DNA of 12,967 bases, taken from positions 21,738 to 34,704 of the forward strand of contig DYBS01000003.1 in assembly GCA_019418525.1 (NCBI GenBank), written 5' to 3'. The DNA is from Clostridiales bacterium. Its GTDB lineage: Bacteria; Bacillota; Clostridia; Oscillospirales; Oscillospiraceae. Of the stretch, positions 6,460 through 12,781 are shown piece after piece (position 1 is the first letter of the stretch; the number at the start of each line of letters is the position of its first letter). The notes under the pieces are model-generated. The model was not told where the DNA came from, ran no database searches, and saw nothing but the letters and a program-made list of their open reading frames with translations. The translations under genes were made by a program, and so were the position numbers.

Positions 6460-8010
6460 TTACTTTTTTGTTTCCAGCTTCACCCGCCGGTCCGGGTCGG
6501 TCATGCGCAGTACCACCGCAGCTGCCTCCGCCCGGGTGAGAGAATTTTCCGGCCGGAAGGTTCCAAAATCGTCGGTCCCCACCATCACCCCGGCGCGGAA
6601 CAGGCGGTAAATGGCATCTGCCTGGGGATGAGAGCGCTCCACGTCGGGGATGCTTTCCACCGAATTAATGGCCTCCAGGGCTTCCTCCGGCAGGGCCCGG
6701 GCCAGCAGGGTGGCAAGTCCTCCCCGGGTCAGCACCGCCACCCCCTCGGCCGGCGTGGGCGCGGCGTCCAGGATACTATTTTCCAGAGAATAGTTTACAT
6801 AAACTTCATACCAGGGCCTTCCCGGTTCCAGGTCATCTGTCCCAGCGGTGTAGATGCGGTGGACCCGGGCGGCCAGGGCCACTCCCTCCCACAGGGTCAG
6901 AGTACGCTGGGGCGCAAAGGCTGTGCCCCCCACCCCCTGCATGAGCCCCGCGTCATAGGCGGCGTACACCTCCGCCTCGTACCAGCTTCCGGCAGGGATG
7001 TCGGTGAAGGGGCGGCGCGCCGCCACAGCGCGGCCAATGGCGCTCAGGAGGCTGTACGGCCGGTTCGTCGTGTCCTGGCTCAGCTCCCAGATCATCACGC
7101 CCCCCAGCTTCTCCAGGGCGTAGTTGGTCTTGGCAGTGATGGTGGGGATACCGTTATACCAGATGGTACTGCCCTGATAGACCACACTGTCCCGCTCCCA
7201 GGCGTTGGGCACTGCCGCCAGCAGGTCCCCGTAGGGCACATACCGGTCCCGACCGTAGAAGGGCACGCCCAGCACCACCTTGTCTCCGGGGAGGCCCCGC
7301 TGCTCGGTCCAGTACTCGGCGGCATAGACGGCGAAGTTATAGGTGGAGTGCTGGGCGCCGTCCCCGCCCTCGTAGGCCATGACGTTGATCCAGTCCACCG
7401 CGTTCAGCACCGCGTCGGTCTGGCCCATACTGTCCCGGTAGGGAGTGCCCTGGGGGGAGACCCCGGCGGGCACCGCCGCGGTCAGGAGCAGCCCTCGGCT
7501 GTGGAGCGCGTCGGCCAGCTCCAACATGAACGCCTCGTATTGCCGGTATGTACCGTCAGAGATCCGGGGGTACTCCCAGTCCATATCCACCCCGTCAAAG
7601 CCGTACTCCTCGCACATAGCTACGATAGCTTTCACGAAGCGGGTCCGCTTCTCCGCTGTGGCGGTGGCGGAAATAAAGGTGGAATTCAGAGGGACATTCT
7701 GATAGCTCCAGCCCCCCACCGCCAGGAGCACCTGCACGCCGTTTTCGTGGGCCTCCCGCAGGATACGCCGGGCCAGGTTCTGTCCCTCCAGGGGGAGCAG
7801 TCCCCCGTCGCTGGTGGGGATGGCGAAGGCGTAGTTGATGTGGGTGAGGACGTCGTACTGGATCTTTTCCACCTTGTTCGGCTCCCAGTAGGGGTAGTAG
7901 CCCACCACTCGAAAAGTGTCTTGCTCCGCGGCGGCTGGCCGGGCGGGTAGGAGCACCGCGGCCAACGCCAACAGGAGCAGCGCCGCGGCGGCGCGTTTCC
8001 ATCGTTGCAT
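6460..8010 (-). CDS. Secreted GH18 glycosidase with SLH repeats
   Basis: This is a 516-residue exported enzyme. Residues 1-28 are a signal peptide (RAAAALLLLALAAVLL, then PAAA). Residues about 33-330 form a glycoside hydrolase family 18 barrel, with the SxGG-like segment AVGGWS (97-102), the catalytic signature DGVDMDWE (139-146) with proton donor Glu146, the MAY motif (211-213) and the terminal Trp of VMIWEL (308). Family 18 enzymes cut beta-1,4 links next to N-acetylglucosamine in chitin or peptidoglycan. Residues about 334-505 carry S-layer-homology repeats: a clear one at 335-383, a degenerate middle one and a clear one at 454-503, ending just before the basic tail. These would anchor it to wall polymers. 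Peptidoglycan or spore-cortex turnover is more likely than chitin digestion, but that is inference. AAAGGCAGG precedes the ATG. Confidence 0.93.
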   Translation of the reverse strand: MQRWKRAAAALLLLALAAVLLPARPAAAEQDTFRVVGYYPYWEPNKVEKIQYDVLTHINYAFAIPTSDGGLLPLEGQNLARRILREAHENGVQVLLAVGGWSYQNVPLNSTFISATATAEKRTRFVKAIVAMCEEYGFDGVDMDWEYPRISDGTYRQYEAFMLELADALHSRGLLLTAAVPAGVSPQGTPYRDSMGQTDAVLNAVDWINVMAYEGGDGAQHSTYNFAVYAAEYWTEQRGLPGDKVVLGVPFYGRDRYVPYGDLLAAVPNAWERDSVVYQGSTIWYNGIPTITAKTNYALEKLGGVMIWELSQDTTNRPYSLLSAIGRAVAARRPFTDIPAGSWYEAEVYAAYDAGLMQGVGGTAFAPQRTLTLWEGVALAARVHRIYTAGTDDLEPGRPWYEVYVNYSLENSILDAAPTPAEGVAVLTRGGLATLLARALPEEALEAINSVESIPDVERSHPQADAIYRLFRAGVMVGTDDFGTFRPENSLTRAEAAAVVLRMTDPDRRVKLETKK

Positions 8011-8045
8011 GATTATTTCCTGCCTTTCTCGGTAAATTGGCCCTT

Positions 8046-8054
8046 ATTGTACCA
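8046..8054 (-). promoter_or_regulatory. Likely extended -10 promoter of the GH18 gene
   Basis: The minus strand reads TGGTACAAT, an extended -10 (TGn plus TACAAT), about 35 nt upstream of the start codon. No good -35 is found at 16-18 bp, which is tolerable for an extended -10 promoter. It lies just past the serA terminator. Confidence 0.5.
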
Positions 8055-8086
8055 AAAACTTTGCAGAAAAGCCATGGAAATAGAAG

Positions 8087-8117
8087 GAACGCCGGTTGGA
8101 AGTTCCAACCGGCGTTC
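8087..8117 (-). terminator. Terminator-like hairpin after serA
   Basis: A perfect 14-bp stem (GAACGCCGGTTGGA paired with its complement) has a 3-nt loop and starts 17 nt past the serA stop. The following bases on the minus strand (CTTCTATTT) are pyrimidine-rich but not a clean U-tract, so termination is probable rather than certain. Confidence 0.7.
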
Positions 8118-8133
8118 TCTGTGATACGGTATC

Positions 8134-9306
8134 TCAGCGGCCTTGGATGAGGCGGACGCGGAACACGCCCTCCACCGCCCTCAGGGCATTCAGGCTCTCC
8201 TCCTGCACAGGGGCGTTCAGATCGATCATGGTATAGGCATACTCCCCCCGAGCCTTGTTGGTCATGTGCTCGATGTTGAACCCCGCCCCGGACAGAACGG
8301 TGGTCAGCTTAAGCAGCATGTTGGGGATATTGCGGTGCAGCGCGCACACCCGGGGCAGGCCTCCCCGCTCCATAGAGACGTTGGGGAAGTTCACCGAGTT
8401 CTGGATGTTGCCGTTCTCCAGGTACTCCCGCAGCTCCTTGGCGGCCATGACGGCGCAATTGAGCTCGCTCTCCGGGGTGGAGGCCCCCAGGTGGGGCAGT
8501 GCCACCACGTTGGGCGCCTGGATGATCCGGTTATTGGGGAAGTCGGTGACGTAGCGCCCCACCTTGCCGCTCTGGAGAGCGGCGGCCATGGCCTCGTCAT
8601 CCACCAGACCGCCCCGGGCCAGATTCACCACCCGGACGCCGGGCTTGCACTGCTCCAGCACCTGGGCGTTGATGGTGTTCTTGGTGGAGTCCATATAGGG
8701 CAGGTGGAGGGTCACATAGTCGGCGTTGCGCCACAGCTCACCGCAGTCCTGGACACAGTGGACGTGCCGGTCCAGCCGCAGGGCGGTCTCCACCGACAGG
8801 TAGGGGTCATAGCCGTAGACCTCCATGCCCAGGGCGAGGGCAGCGTTTGCCACCAGCGCGCCGATGGCGCCCAGGCCCACCACGCCCAGGGTCTTGCCCA
8901 TGATCTCCGGTCCGGCAAAGGCCGACTTGCCCTTCTCCACCACAGTGGAGAGGTCGGCCCCGGCCTGAGCCTGCTCCTGCACCCAGGCCGCGCCCCCCAC
9001 CAGGTTACGGGAGGCCATCAGCAGGGCCGCCATGGTCAGCTCCTTTACGGCGTTGGCGTTGGCGCCGGGACTGTTAAAGACCACAATACCCGCCTGGGCG
9101 CAGCGGTCCAGGGGGATGTTGTTGGTGCCGGCTCCCGCCCGGGCGATGGCCCGCAGGGCGGGGTTGAACTCCATCTCGTGGAGGGAGGCCGAGCGGACCA
9201 GGATTCCGTCGGGGTTGGTGACTTCAGCCCCCACTTGGAAGCCGGCGCCGGTGAGCACATCCACCCCGGCGGGGTCGATGTTGTTCATAGTCTTAATAGC
9301 ATACAT
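8134..9306 (-). CDS. serA: D-3-phosphoglycerate dehydrogenase with ACT domain
   Basis: This cytosolic enzyme of 390 residues oxidises 3-phosphoglycerate to 3-phosphohydroxypyruvate with NAD, the first step of serine synthesis. The substrate domain is residues 1-95 plus about 285-312. The NAD-binding Rossmann domain (about 96-284) has GVVGLGAIG (141-149) and the NAD-ribose-binding Asp167. Catalytic Arg231 lies in NLARGG and catalytic His272 in PHLGAST. The usual Glu in a VFEEEP-type segment is not present; the sequence there is YVTDFPNN. A C-terminal ACT domain (about 319-390) may mediate serine feedback. The frame is open upstream, but the ATG at 9306 is 8 nt after AGGGAGG and gives the normal N-terminus. 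It lies 16 nt after serC, so the two form an operon carrying the first two pathway steps. No serB is visible. Confidence 0.95.
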   Translation of the reverse strand: MYAIKTMNNIDPAGVDVLTGAGFQVGAEVTNPDGILVRSASLHEMEFNPALRAIARAGAGTNNIPLDRCAQAGIVVFNSPGANANAVKELTMAALLMASRNLVGGAAWVQEQAQAGADLSTVVEKGKSAFAGPEIMGKTLGVVGLGAIGALVANAALALGMEVYGYDPYLSVETALRLDRHVHCVQDCGELWRNADYVTLHLPYMDSTKNTINAQVLEQCKPGVRVVNLARGGLVDDEAMAAALQSGKVGRYVTDFPNNRIIQAPNVVALPHLGASTPESELNCAVMAAKELREYLENGNIQNSVNFPNVSMERGGLPRVCALHRNIPNMLLKLTTVLSGAGFNIEHMTNKARGEYAYTMIDLNAPVQEESLNALRAVEGVFRVRLIQGR

Positions 9307-9322
9307 ACGATGTTCCTCCCTC

Positions 9323-10408
9323 TCAGTGGCTGCGCTCAAAGGCGCGGATGAAATCGCACAGCTTCTCCACACCCTCTACGGGCATGGCGTTGTAGATGGA
9401 CGCCCGCATGCCGCCCACCAGGCGGTGGCCCTTCAGGTTGGAGAACCCGGCCTCGGTGCTGGCCTTCACGAAGGCGGCGTCCAGCTCCTCGTCGCCGGTG
9501 CGGAAGACCACGTTCATGTCGGAGCGGGACTCCTTCTCCACCGGGCAGCGGAACATCTTGGACTCGTCCAGCACGTCGTAGAGCATGCCGGCCCGGGTCT
9601 TTTTCAGCTTCACCATGCCGTCCAGACCGCCCTGCTCCTGGATCCAGTCCAGCACCAGGCCCAGCATATAGATGCACCAGCAGGGCGGCGTGTTGTACAT
9701 GGAGTCCTTCTTGATCATGGTGTCGTAGGAGAGCATCAGCGGAGTGATGGGCATCTCGTGGCCCGCCAGGTCCTTCCGGACAATGGCCACCGTGAGGCCG
9801 GCGGGGGCCATGTTCTTCTGGGCCCCGGCAAAGATAATGCCGTACTTACTCACATCCACCGGCTGGGACAGGATGTCGGAGGACATATCGCACACCAGGG
9901 GCACATCGCCGGTCTCGGGGACGTACTTCCACTCGGTGCCGAAGATGGTGTTGTTGGCGCAATAGTAGAAATAGGAGGCCTCCCGGTCCAGCTTCAGCTC
10001 CTCCTGGGCGGGGATGCGGGTGTGGTTGCAGTCGGAGGTGTCGGCGGCCAGATTGACCGTGCCGTACTTGCCGGCCTCCTTGGCGGCGATCTTGGCAAAG
10101 TTGCCGGTCACCGCGTAGTCGGCCTTACCGGTCCGAGTCATCAGGTTCAGAGGGACCATGGAGAACTGGGTGGAAGCGCCCCCCTGGAGGAACAGGATCT
10201 CATGGCTGTCGGGCACCTTCAGCAGGGTGCGCAGCTTAGCCTTGGTATCCTGGAAAATACGGTCGAACGCCTTTGAACGGTGACTCATCTCCATGACGGA
10301 CATGCCAGAACCGCCATAGTTGGTGATTTCGGCCCCGGCACGGGTGAGCACCTCCAGCGGAAGCATGGAGGGGCCAGCGGAAAAGTTGAAAATGCGATGG
10401 TTTTCCAT
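9323..10408 (-). CDS. serC: Phosphoserine aminotransferase
   Basis: This is a full-length (361-residue) PLP enzyme that converts 3-phosphohydroxypyruvate and glutamate to 3-phosphoserine and 2-oxoglutarate, the step after SerA; the family also acts in pyridoxal phosphate synthesis in some bacteria. The N-terminus FNFSAGPSMLP (7-17) is diagnostic. GGAST (76-80) and FAGAQKN (193-199) follow, with the PLP-linking Lys198. MSHRSKAF (41-48) and the C-terminal GGMRASIYNA segment complete the family pattern. It starts at an ATG 7 nt after AAAGGGG and precedes serA by 16 nt. The promoter and a structured leader of about 70 nt lie upstream. The assignment is secure. Confidence 0.97.
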   Translation of the reverse strand: MENHRIFNFSAGPSMLPLEVLTRAGAEITNYGGSGMSVMEMSHRSKAFDRIFQDTKAKLRTLLKVPDSHEILFLQGGASTQFSMVPLNLMTRTGKADYAVTGNFAKIAAKEAGKYGTVNLAADTSDCNHTRIPAQEELKLDREASYFYYCANNTIFGTEWKYVPETGDVPLVCDMSSDILSQPVDVSKYGIIFAGAQKNMAPAGLTVAIVRKDLAGHEMPITPLMLSYDTMIKKDSMYNTPPCWCIYMLGLVLDWIQEQGGLDGMVKLKKTRAGMLYDVLDESKMFRCPVEKESRSDMNVVFRTGDEELDAAFVKASTEAGFSNLKGHRLVGGMRASIYNAMPVEGVEKLCDFIRAFERSH

Positions 10409-10430
10409 GAGTATACCCCTTTCATCGGCT

Positions 10431-10478
10431 GGGCAGGATCTGCCCTGTTCTCTCCTCCGGGACAGTGGTCCACGGAGG
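10431..10478 (-). promoter_or_regulatory. Structured 5' leader of serC-serA
   Basis: Two hairpins fill the leader. The first (10478..10454) has a 6-bp stem, a one-base bulge, a further 4 bp and a 4-nt loop. The second (10445..10431) is GGGCAG, a 3-nt loop and CTGCCC. ACCCCT near the 5' end of the transcript (10481..10476) is exactly complementary to AGGGGT in the serC ribosome binding site (10420..10415), so an alternative fold could hide that site. It matches no riboswitch class I recognise, and regulation is inference. Confidence 0.45.
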
Positions 10479-10488
10479 GGTGATTGGT

Positions 10489-10517
10489 ATTATATCAATT
10501 TAATGCGCTAAAATCAA
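10489..10517 (-). promoter_or_regulatory. Promoter of the serC-serA operon
   Basis: On the minus strand, TTGATT (10517..10512) and TATAAT (10494..10489) are 17 bp apart. This places the start near 10482 and gives a leader of about 70-75 nt before the serC ATG. Confidence 0.8.
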
Positions 10518-10755
10518 GGTAATATCTCCAGATTTCGCCAGCTTTTTATCCAAATCTTTTGAAAAATTTCCCCAAAAAATGCAGGGTACCTCTTCCCTTT
10601 TCTGTGCACTCTTTCGCTCTTGGACTCCCCGGTCTGTTTTTGTCCCGGTAGCACGGACACCGCTCTTTTTCTATGCCGGACGGAGCCGCAGGGTTCCTCC
10701 ACGCCGAAGGGCCGGCTCCCAGAGTGAGGAGCCGGCCCATTTCCGCCGCTGTGGG
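10518..10755. other. Non-coding gap between the SLH-M15 gene and serC promoter
   Basis: Together with the serC leader and promoter, this makes a gene-free stretch of about 347 bp. I see no convincing small gene: open frames here lack ribosome binding sites and recognisable products. It holds the hairpin at 10709-10738 and an AT-rich segment upstream of the serC -35 (about 10520-10580), which could assist promoter activity. Confidence 0.5.
10709..10738 (-). terminator. Likely terminator hairpin of the SLH-M15 gene
   Basis: An 11-bp perfect stem (GGGCCGGCTCC and complement) encloses an 8-nt loop, 17 nt past the stop codon. The GC content makes it very stable, but the minus-strand bases after it (TTCGGCG) are not a U-tract, so it is a weak intrinsic terminator or only a transcript-end stabiliser. 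Confidence 0.5.
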
Positions 10756-12219
10756 TCACATCCCCATATAGGAGAAGTGCATGTAGTCGTGATAACCGGT
10801 GGAGGCATCGCTGTCATAGGCCCAGGCGTCGCCGCCCCAGCTCCAGCCGTGCTCGGCGAAGATACGCACCACCGAGCCGCCGGGGGTGATGGAGTAGGGG
10901 TTCACACCCGGCTGCCAGAGGGTGCCCACCAAAGCCTTGCCGTCCCGGATCTGATAGTTCTCGTTGGCGTTGATGTCGATGGCGGTGCCGCAGTTGTGCT
11001 CGCCGGTGGCGGTGTCGCCCCGCCAGGAGTAGCCGCCCAGGTCGTGGATGGGGAACTGCTCCGGGTCGTTGTAGATCTCAGTAAAGATGGCCTTCACATC
11101 CTCGGCGATGGCGGCGTGGACGGAGAAGCTCATGGTGGAGGAGACCTTCTTCCCATTGGAGAGCTTCCACACCGGCACGGTGACGGTGGTCATGTGGGCC
11201 TGGGCGGTAGCCTGGTCGGCAAAGCGCCGAATGGAGGTATCCCCGAAGAGGAGCAGGTACTTCCGGCTGTTCTCCCCCTGGAATTTCAGCCAGAAGTCCT
11301 GGGCATAGTACTCCTCCACGGTCATCTCGCCCTGGCTGAGCTTTTCCTCGGCCTCCTTCTGGGCCAGCTCCGCCGCCGAGAGCTTACGGTAGGTGACAGT
11401 GGCCTCGGTGGAGACGGTGCTGAAGGCGTAGCTGTACGAGCCGTCGTACTCATAACCGTAGGGCTCCTCCAGGGCGGAATAGCGCTCCCCCACCTCCACC
11501 TGGGCGGTGTAGGGGGTCTGGATGGCCTTGCCGGAATCGTCCACTGCGTGGATGGTGACAGTCAGCTTCTCGCCCCGGTGCTGGTCATCCACCGTCTCCA
11601 GCAGGCCCATCAGCAGCACCGTGCCGTCGGCCCGGGCCAGAGTTTTTTCTCCGGCAAAGGTGCCGTCGCTGGTGCCGCTGATGATGCGGGCCTCATAGAG
11701 GGCCTCCACTGCGTCCTGATAGACCTCGGGGATGGAGTTCCAGTCGCTCAGATCTTTCTGAGCGTCCCGCTCCCCCCACCACCAACTGCCGCTGGAGCTA
11801 TTGGAGCTGTCCTCCGGCATAAGGCGGTAGAGGAGCTCGGCGGCCTCCTGGCGGTTGATGGCCTGGTCCAAGGTGTCCAGGCTCACCGACAGCACGTCAT
11901 TCTCCTTCAAAAGACCGGTACTCAGCGCCGCATAATAGCCTCGGTGATCCCAGTTCTCCCCGGCCGGGGCGGCCTCGTAGTCGCTGCGGTAGAAGGTACG
12001 GCCCAGCATGGTGAGGTACTGGCCCCAGGTCAGGGTCCCGCTGGGGTCCATCCCACCGCCGGGCACGCCGGAGAGGATGCCCAGATCCCGGGCCCGGTCC
12101 ATATCGTCATAGGCCCAGTGGCTGGGGCTCAGGTCGGGGTAGCTGGCCGCCGCGGACACCGGCGCGGCAATGGCCGTCATCAGGGTGAGCCCCGCCAGGG
12201 CTGCTGGTAACATTCGCAT
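10756..12219 (-). CDS. Secreted SLH-repeat protein with M15 peptidase domain
   Basis: This is a 487-residue exported protein. Residues 1-25 are a signal peptide (LAGLTLMTAIAAPVSAAA). Three SLH-type repeats follow at about 27-76, 88-134 and 156-208; the second and third are divergent. Residues about 217-280 resemble a small MucBP-like beta domain, and 280-310 is a charged helical linker. The C-terminal part (about 340-487) is an M15 zinc peptidase: HNCGTAID (408-415) supplies His408 and Asp415, EHGWSWGGDAW (456-466) is typical, and HDYMHF (477-482) supplies His481, with Asp478 as the likely base. The family includes VanY carboxypeptidases and L-Ala-D-Glu endopeptidases; which bond is cut cannot be told. 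The frame is open further upstream, but 12219 is followed by the signal peptide and preceded by AAAGGAG at 10 nt. Confidence 0.88.
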   Translation of the reverse strand: MRMLPAALAGLTLMTAIAAPVSAAASYPDLSPSHWAYDDMDRARDLGILSGVPGGGMDPSGTLTWGQYLTMLGRTFYRSDYEAAPAGENWDHRGYYAALSTGLLKENDVLSVSLDTLDQAINRQEAAELLYRLMPEDSSNSSSGSWWWGERDAQKDLSDWNSIPEVYQDAVEALYEARIISGTSDGTFAGEKTLARADGTVLLMGLLETVDDQHRGEKLTVTIHAVDDSGKAIQTPYTAQVEVGERYSALEEPYGYEYDGSYSYAFSTVSTEATVTYRKLSAAELAQKEAEEKLSQGEMTVEEYYAQDFWLKFQGENSRKYLLLFGDTSIRRFADQATAQAHMTTVTVPVWKLSNGKKVSSTMSFSVHAAIAEDVKAIFTEIYNDPEQFPIHDLGGYSWRGDTATGEHNCGTAIDINANENYQIRDGKALVGTLWQPGVNPYSITPGGSVVRIFAEHGWSWGGDAWAYDSDASTGYHDYMHFSYMGM

Positions 12220-12246
12220 TGGAAACACGCTCCTTTCTCTCTTACC

Positions 12247-12275
12247 TTGCAAGTATAGCACATTCCTGCTACAAT
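12247..12275 (+). promoter_or_regulatory. Promoter of the decayed membrane-protein gene
   Basis: TTGCAA (12247-12252) and TACAAT (12270-12275) are 17 bp apart, with TGC before the -10 giving an extended -10. It points into the pseudogene and overlaps the opposite-strand promoter of the SLH-M15 gene. Confidence 0.6.
12252..12260 (-). promoter_or_regulatory. Likely extended -10 promoter of the SLH-M15 gene
   Basis: The minus strand reads TGCTATACT, an extended -10, about 33 nt upstream of the start codon. No good -35 is seen at the usual distance. It shares its bases with the opposite promoter, so the two divergent starts would compete for polymerase. Confidence 0.5.
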
Positions 12276-12330
12276 GGCGGAAAGAAATTGCGTGTTTTTG
12301 ACCGAATTTCCGGTAAGGAGGCGTTTCTCC

Positions 12331-12655
12331 ATACACAGGCACTGGTCCCGCCTGTGGCCCTGGCTACTGGCGGCGCTGTTTTTCTTCTCCCTGGTTTCCC
12401 CTTGTTTCGCTGGGCCGCTTTGCCCGGGCCGCCGACGACGACTACGGCTACGGCATCTTTACCCATCAAGCTGTCCAGGCCGGGCACGGATTTCTAAAGG
12501 CGGTGTGGTACACCGCCACTGGGTACTATGACTCCTGGCAGGGCACCTTCTCCGCCCTGTCCCTCACACCCTGTATCTGGTCGGAGCAGACCTACTGGCT
12601 CACACCGGTGGTGATGCTTCTTTCCCTGATGGGCGGCACTGTCTGTGTCTCCTGC
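12331..12655 (+). pseudogene. N-terminal remnant of a DUF6056-like membrane protein
   Basis: A good Shine-Dalgarno (AAGGAGG, 12315-12321) stands 9 nt before ATA at 12331, where an ATG would be expected. The frame from there reads HRHWSRLWPWLLAALFFFSLV, a basic N-terminus plus a first membrane helix. At the CCCC run (12398-12401) the sense continues only after removing one base, giving SLGRFARAADDDYGYGIF and, further on, YDSWQGTFSAL, then a hydrophobic segment to about 12655. ADDYGYG and SWQGTFSA resemble conserved parts of large multi-helix DUF6056-type proteins, which run to several hundred residues. Here only about 108 residues remain. Thus there are three lesions: start codon, frameshift and truncation. 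The family name is from memory of the motif pattern and is moderately sure; the decay is seen directly. Confidence 0.65.
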
Positions 12656-12714
12656 AAAAAAAGATTGACAGAATCCACATTTCTGTGCAACCTGTTGAAA
12701 ACCCTCTGTAATCG

Positions 12715-12747
12715 AACCGGGCGGCGCCAGCGGCGCCGCCCGGTTTT
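12715..12747 (+). terminator. Very stable GC hairpin with short T-tract
   Basis: A perfect 14-bp stem (AACCGGGCGGCGCC and complement) has a 3-nt AGC loop and is followed by TTTT on the plus strand, partly inside the stem. It could terminate transcription from the pseudogene promoter. Its last Ts are also the first bases of the DnaA-box cluster. Confidence 0.7.
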
Positions 12748-12781
12748 CCACTTATCCACATTATCCACCGACTTTTCCACA
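12744..12781 (+). other. Cluster of four DnaA boxes
   Basis: Against the consensus TTATCCACA, four same-strand boxes lie within 38 bp: TTTTCCACT (12744-12752, two mismatches), TTATCCACA (12752-12760, perfect), TTATCCACC (12761-12769, one mismatch) and TTTTCCACA (12773-12781, one mismatch). A weaker GAATCCACA is at 12671-12679 and GTTTCCACA at 12943-12951. Such packing is typical of Firmicute oriC and dnaA promoter regions. Neither dnaA nor dnaN is in the window, so which of these it is cannot be settled here. Confidence 0.7.

Noticed and set aside
6406..7950. Long plus-strand open frame opposite the GH18 gene
   Set aside because: It is an antisense shadow with no start signals or recognisable motifs; the minus frame encodes a complete signal peptide, GH18 and SLH protein.
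8143..10276. Long plus-strand open frames opposite serA and serC
   Set aside because: The serine genes on the minus strand are certain; the opposite frames show only the repetitive His/Gly/Val composition of antisense GC-rich codons.
10409..10482. T-box or known riboswitch in the serC leader
   Set aside because: The leader is only about 70 nt, lacks the T-box TGGNACCGCG motif and has no terminator with a U-tract. It is kept only as a speculative structured leader.
10579..12210. 543-codon plus-strand open frame opposite the SLH-M15 gene
   Set aside because: It has the same antisense composition, no ribosome binding site, and runs against a gene with intact zinc-ligand motifs.
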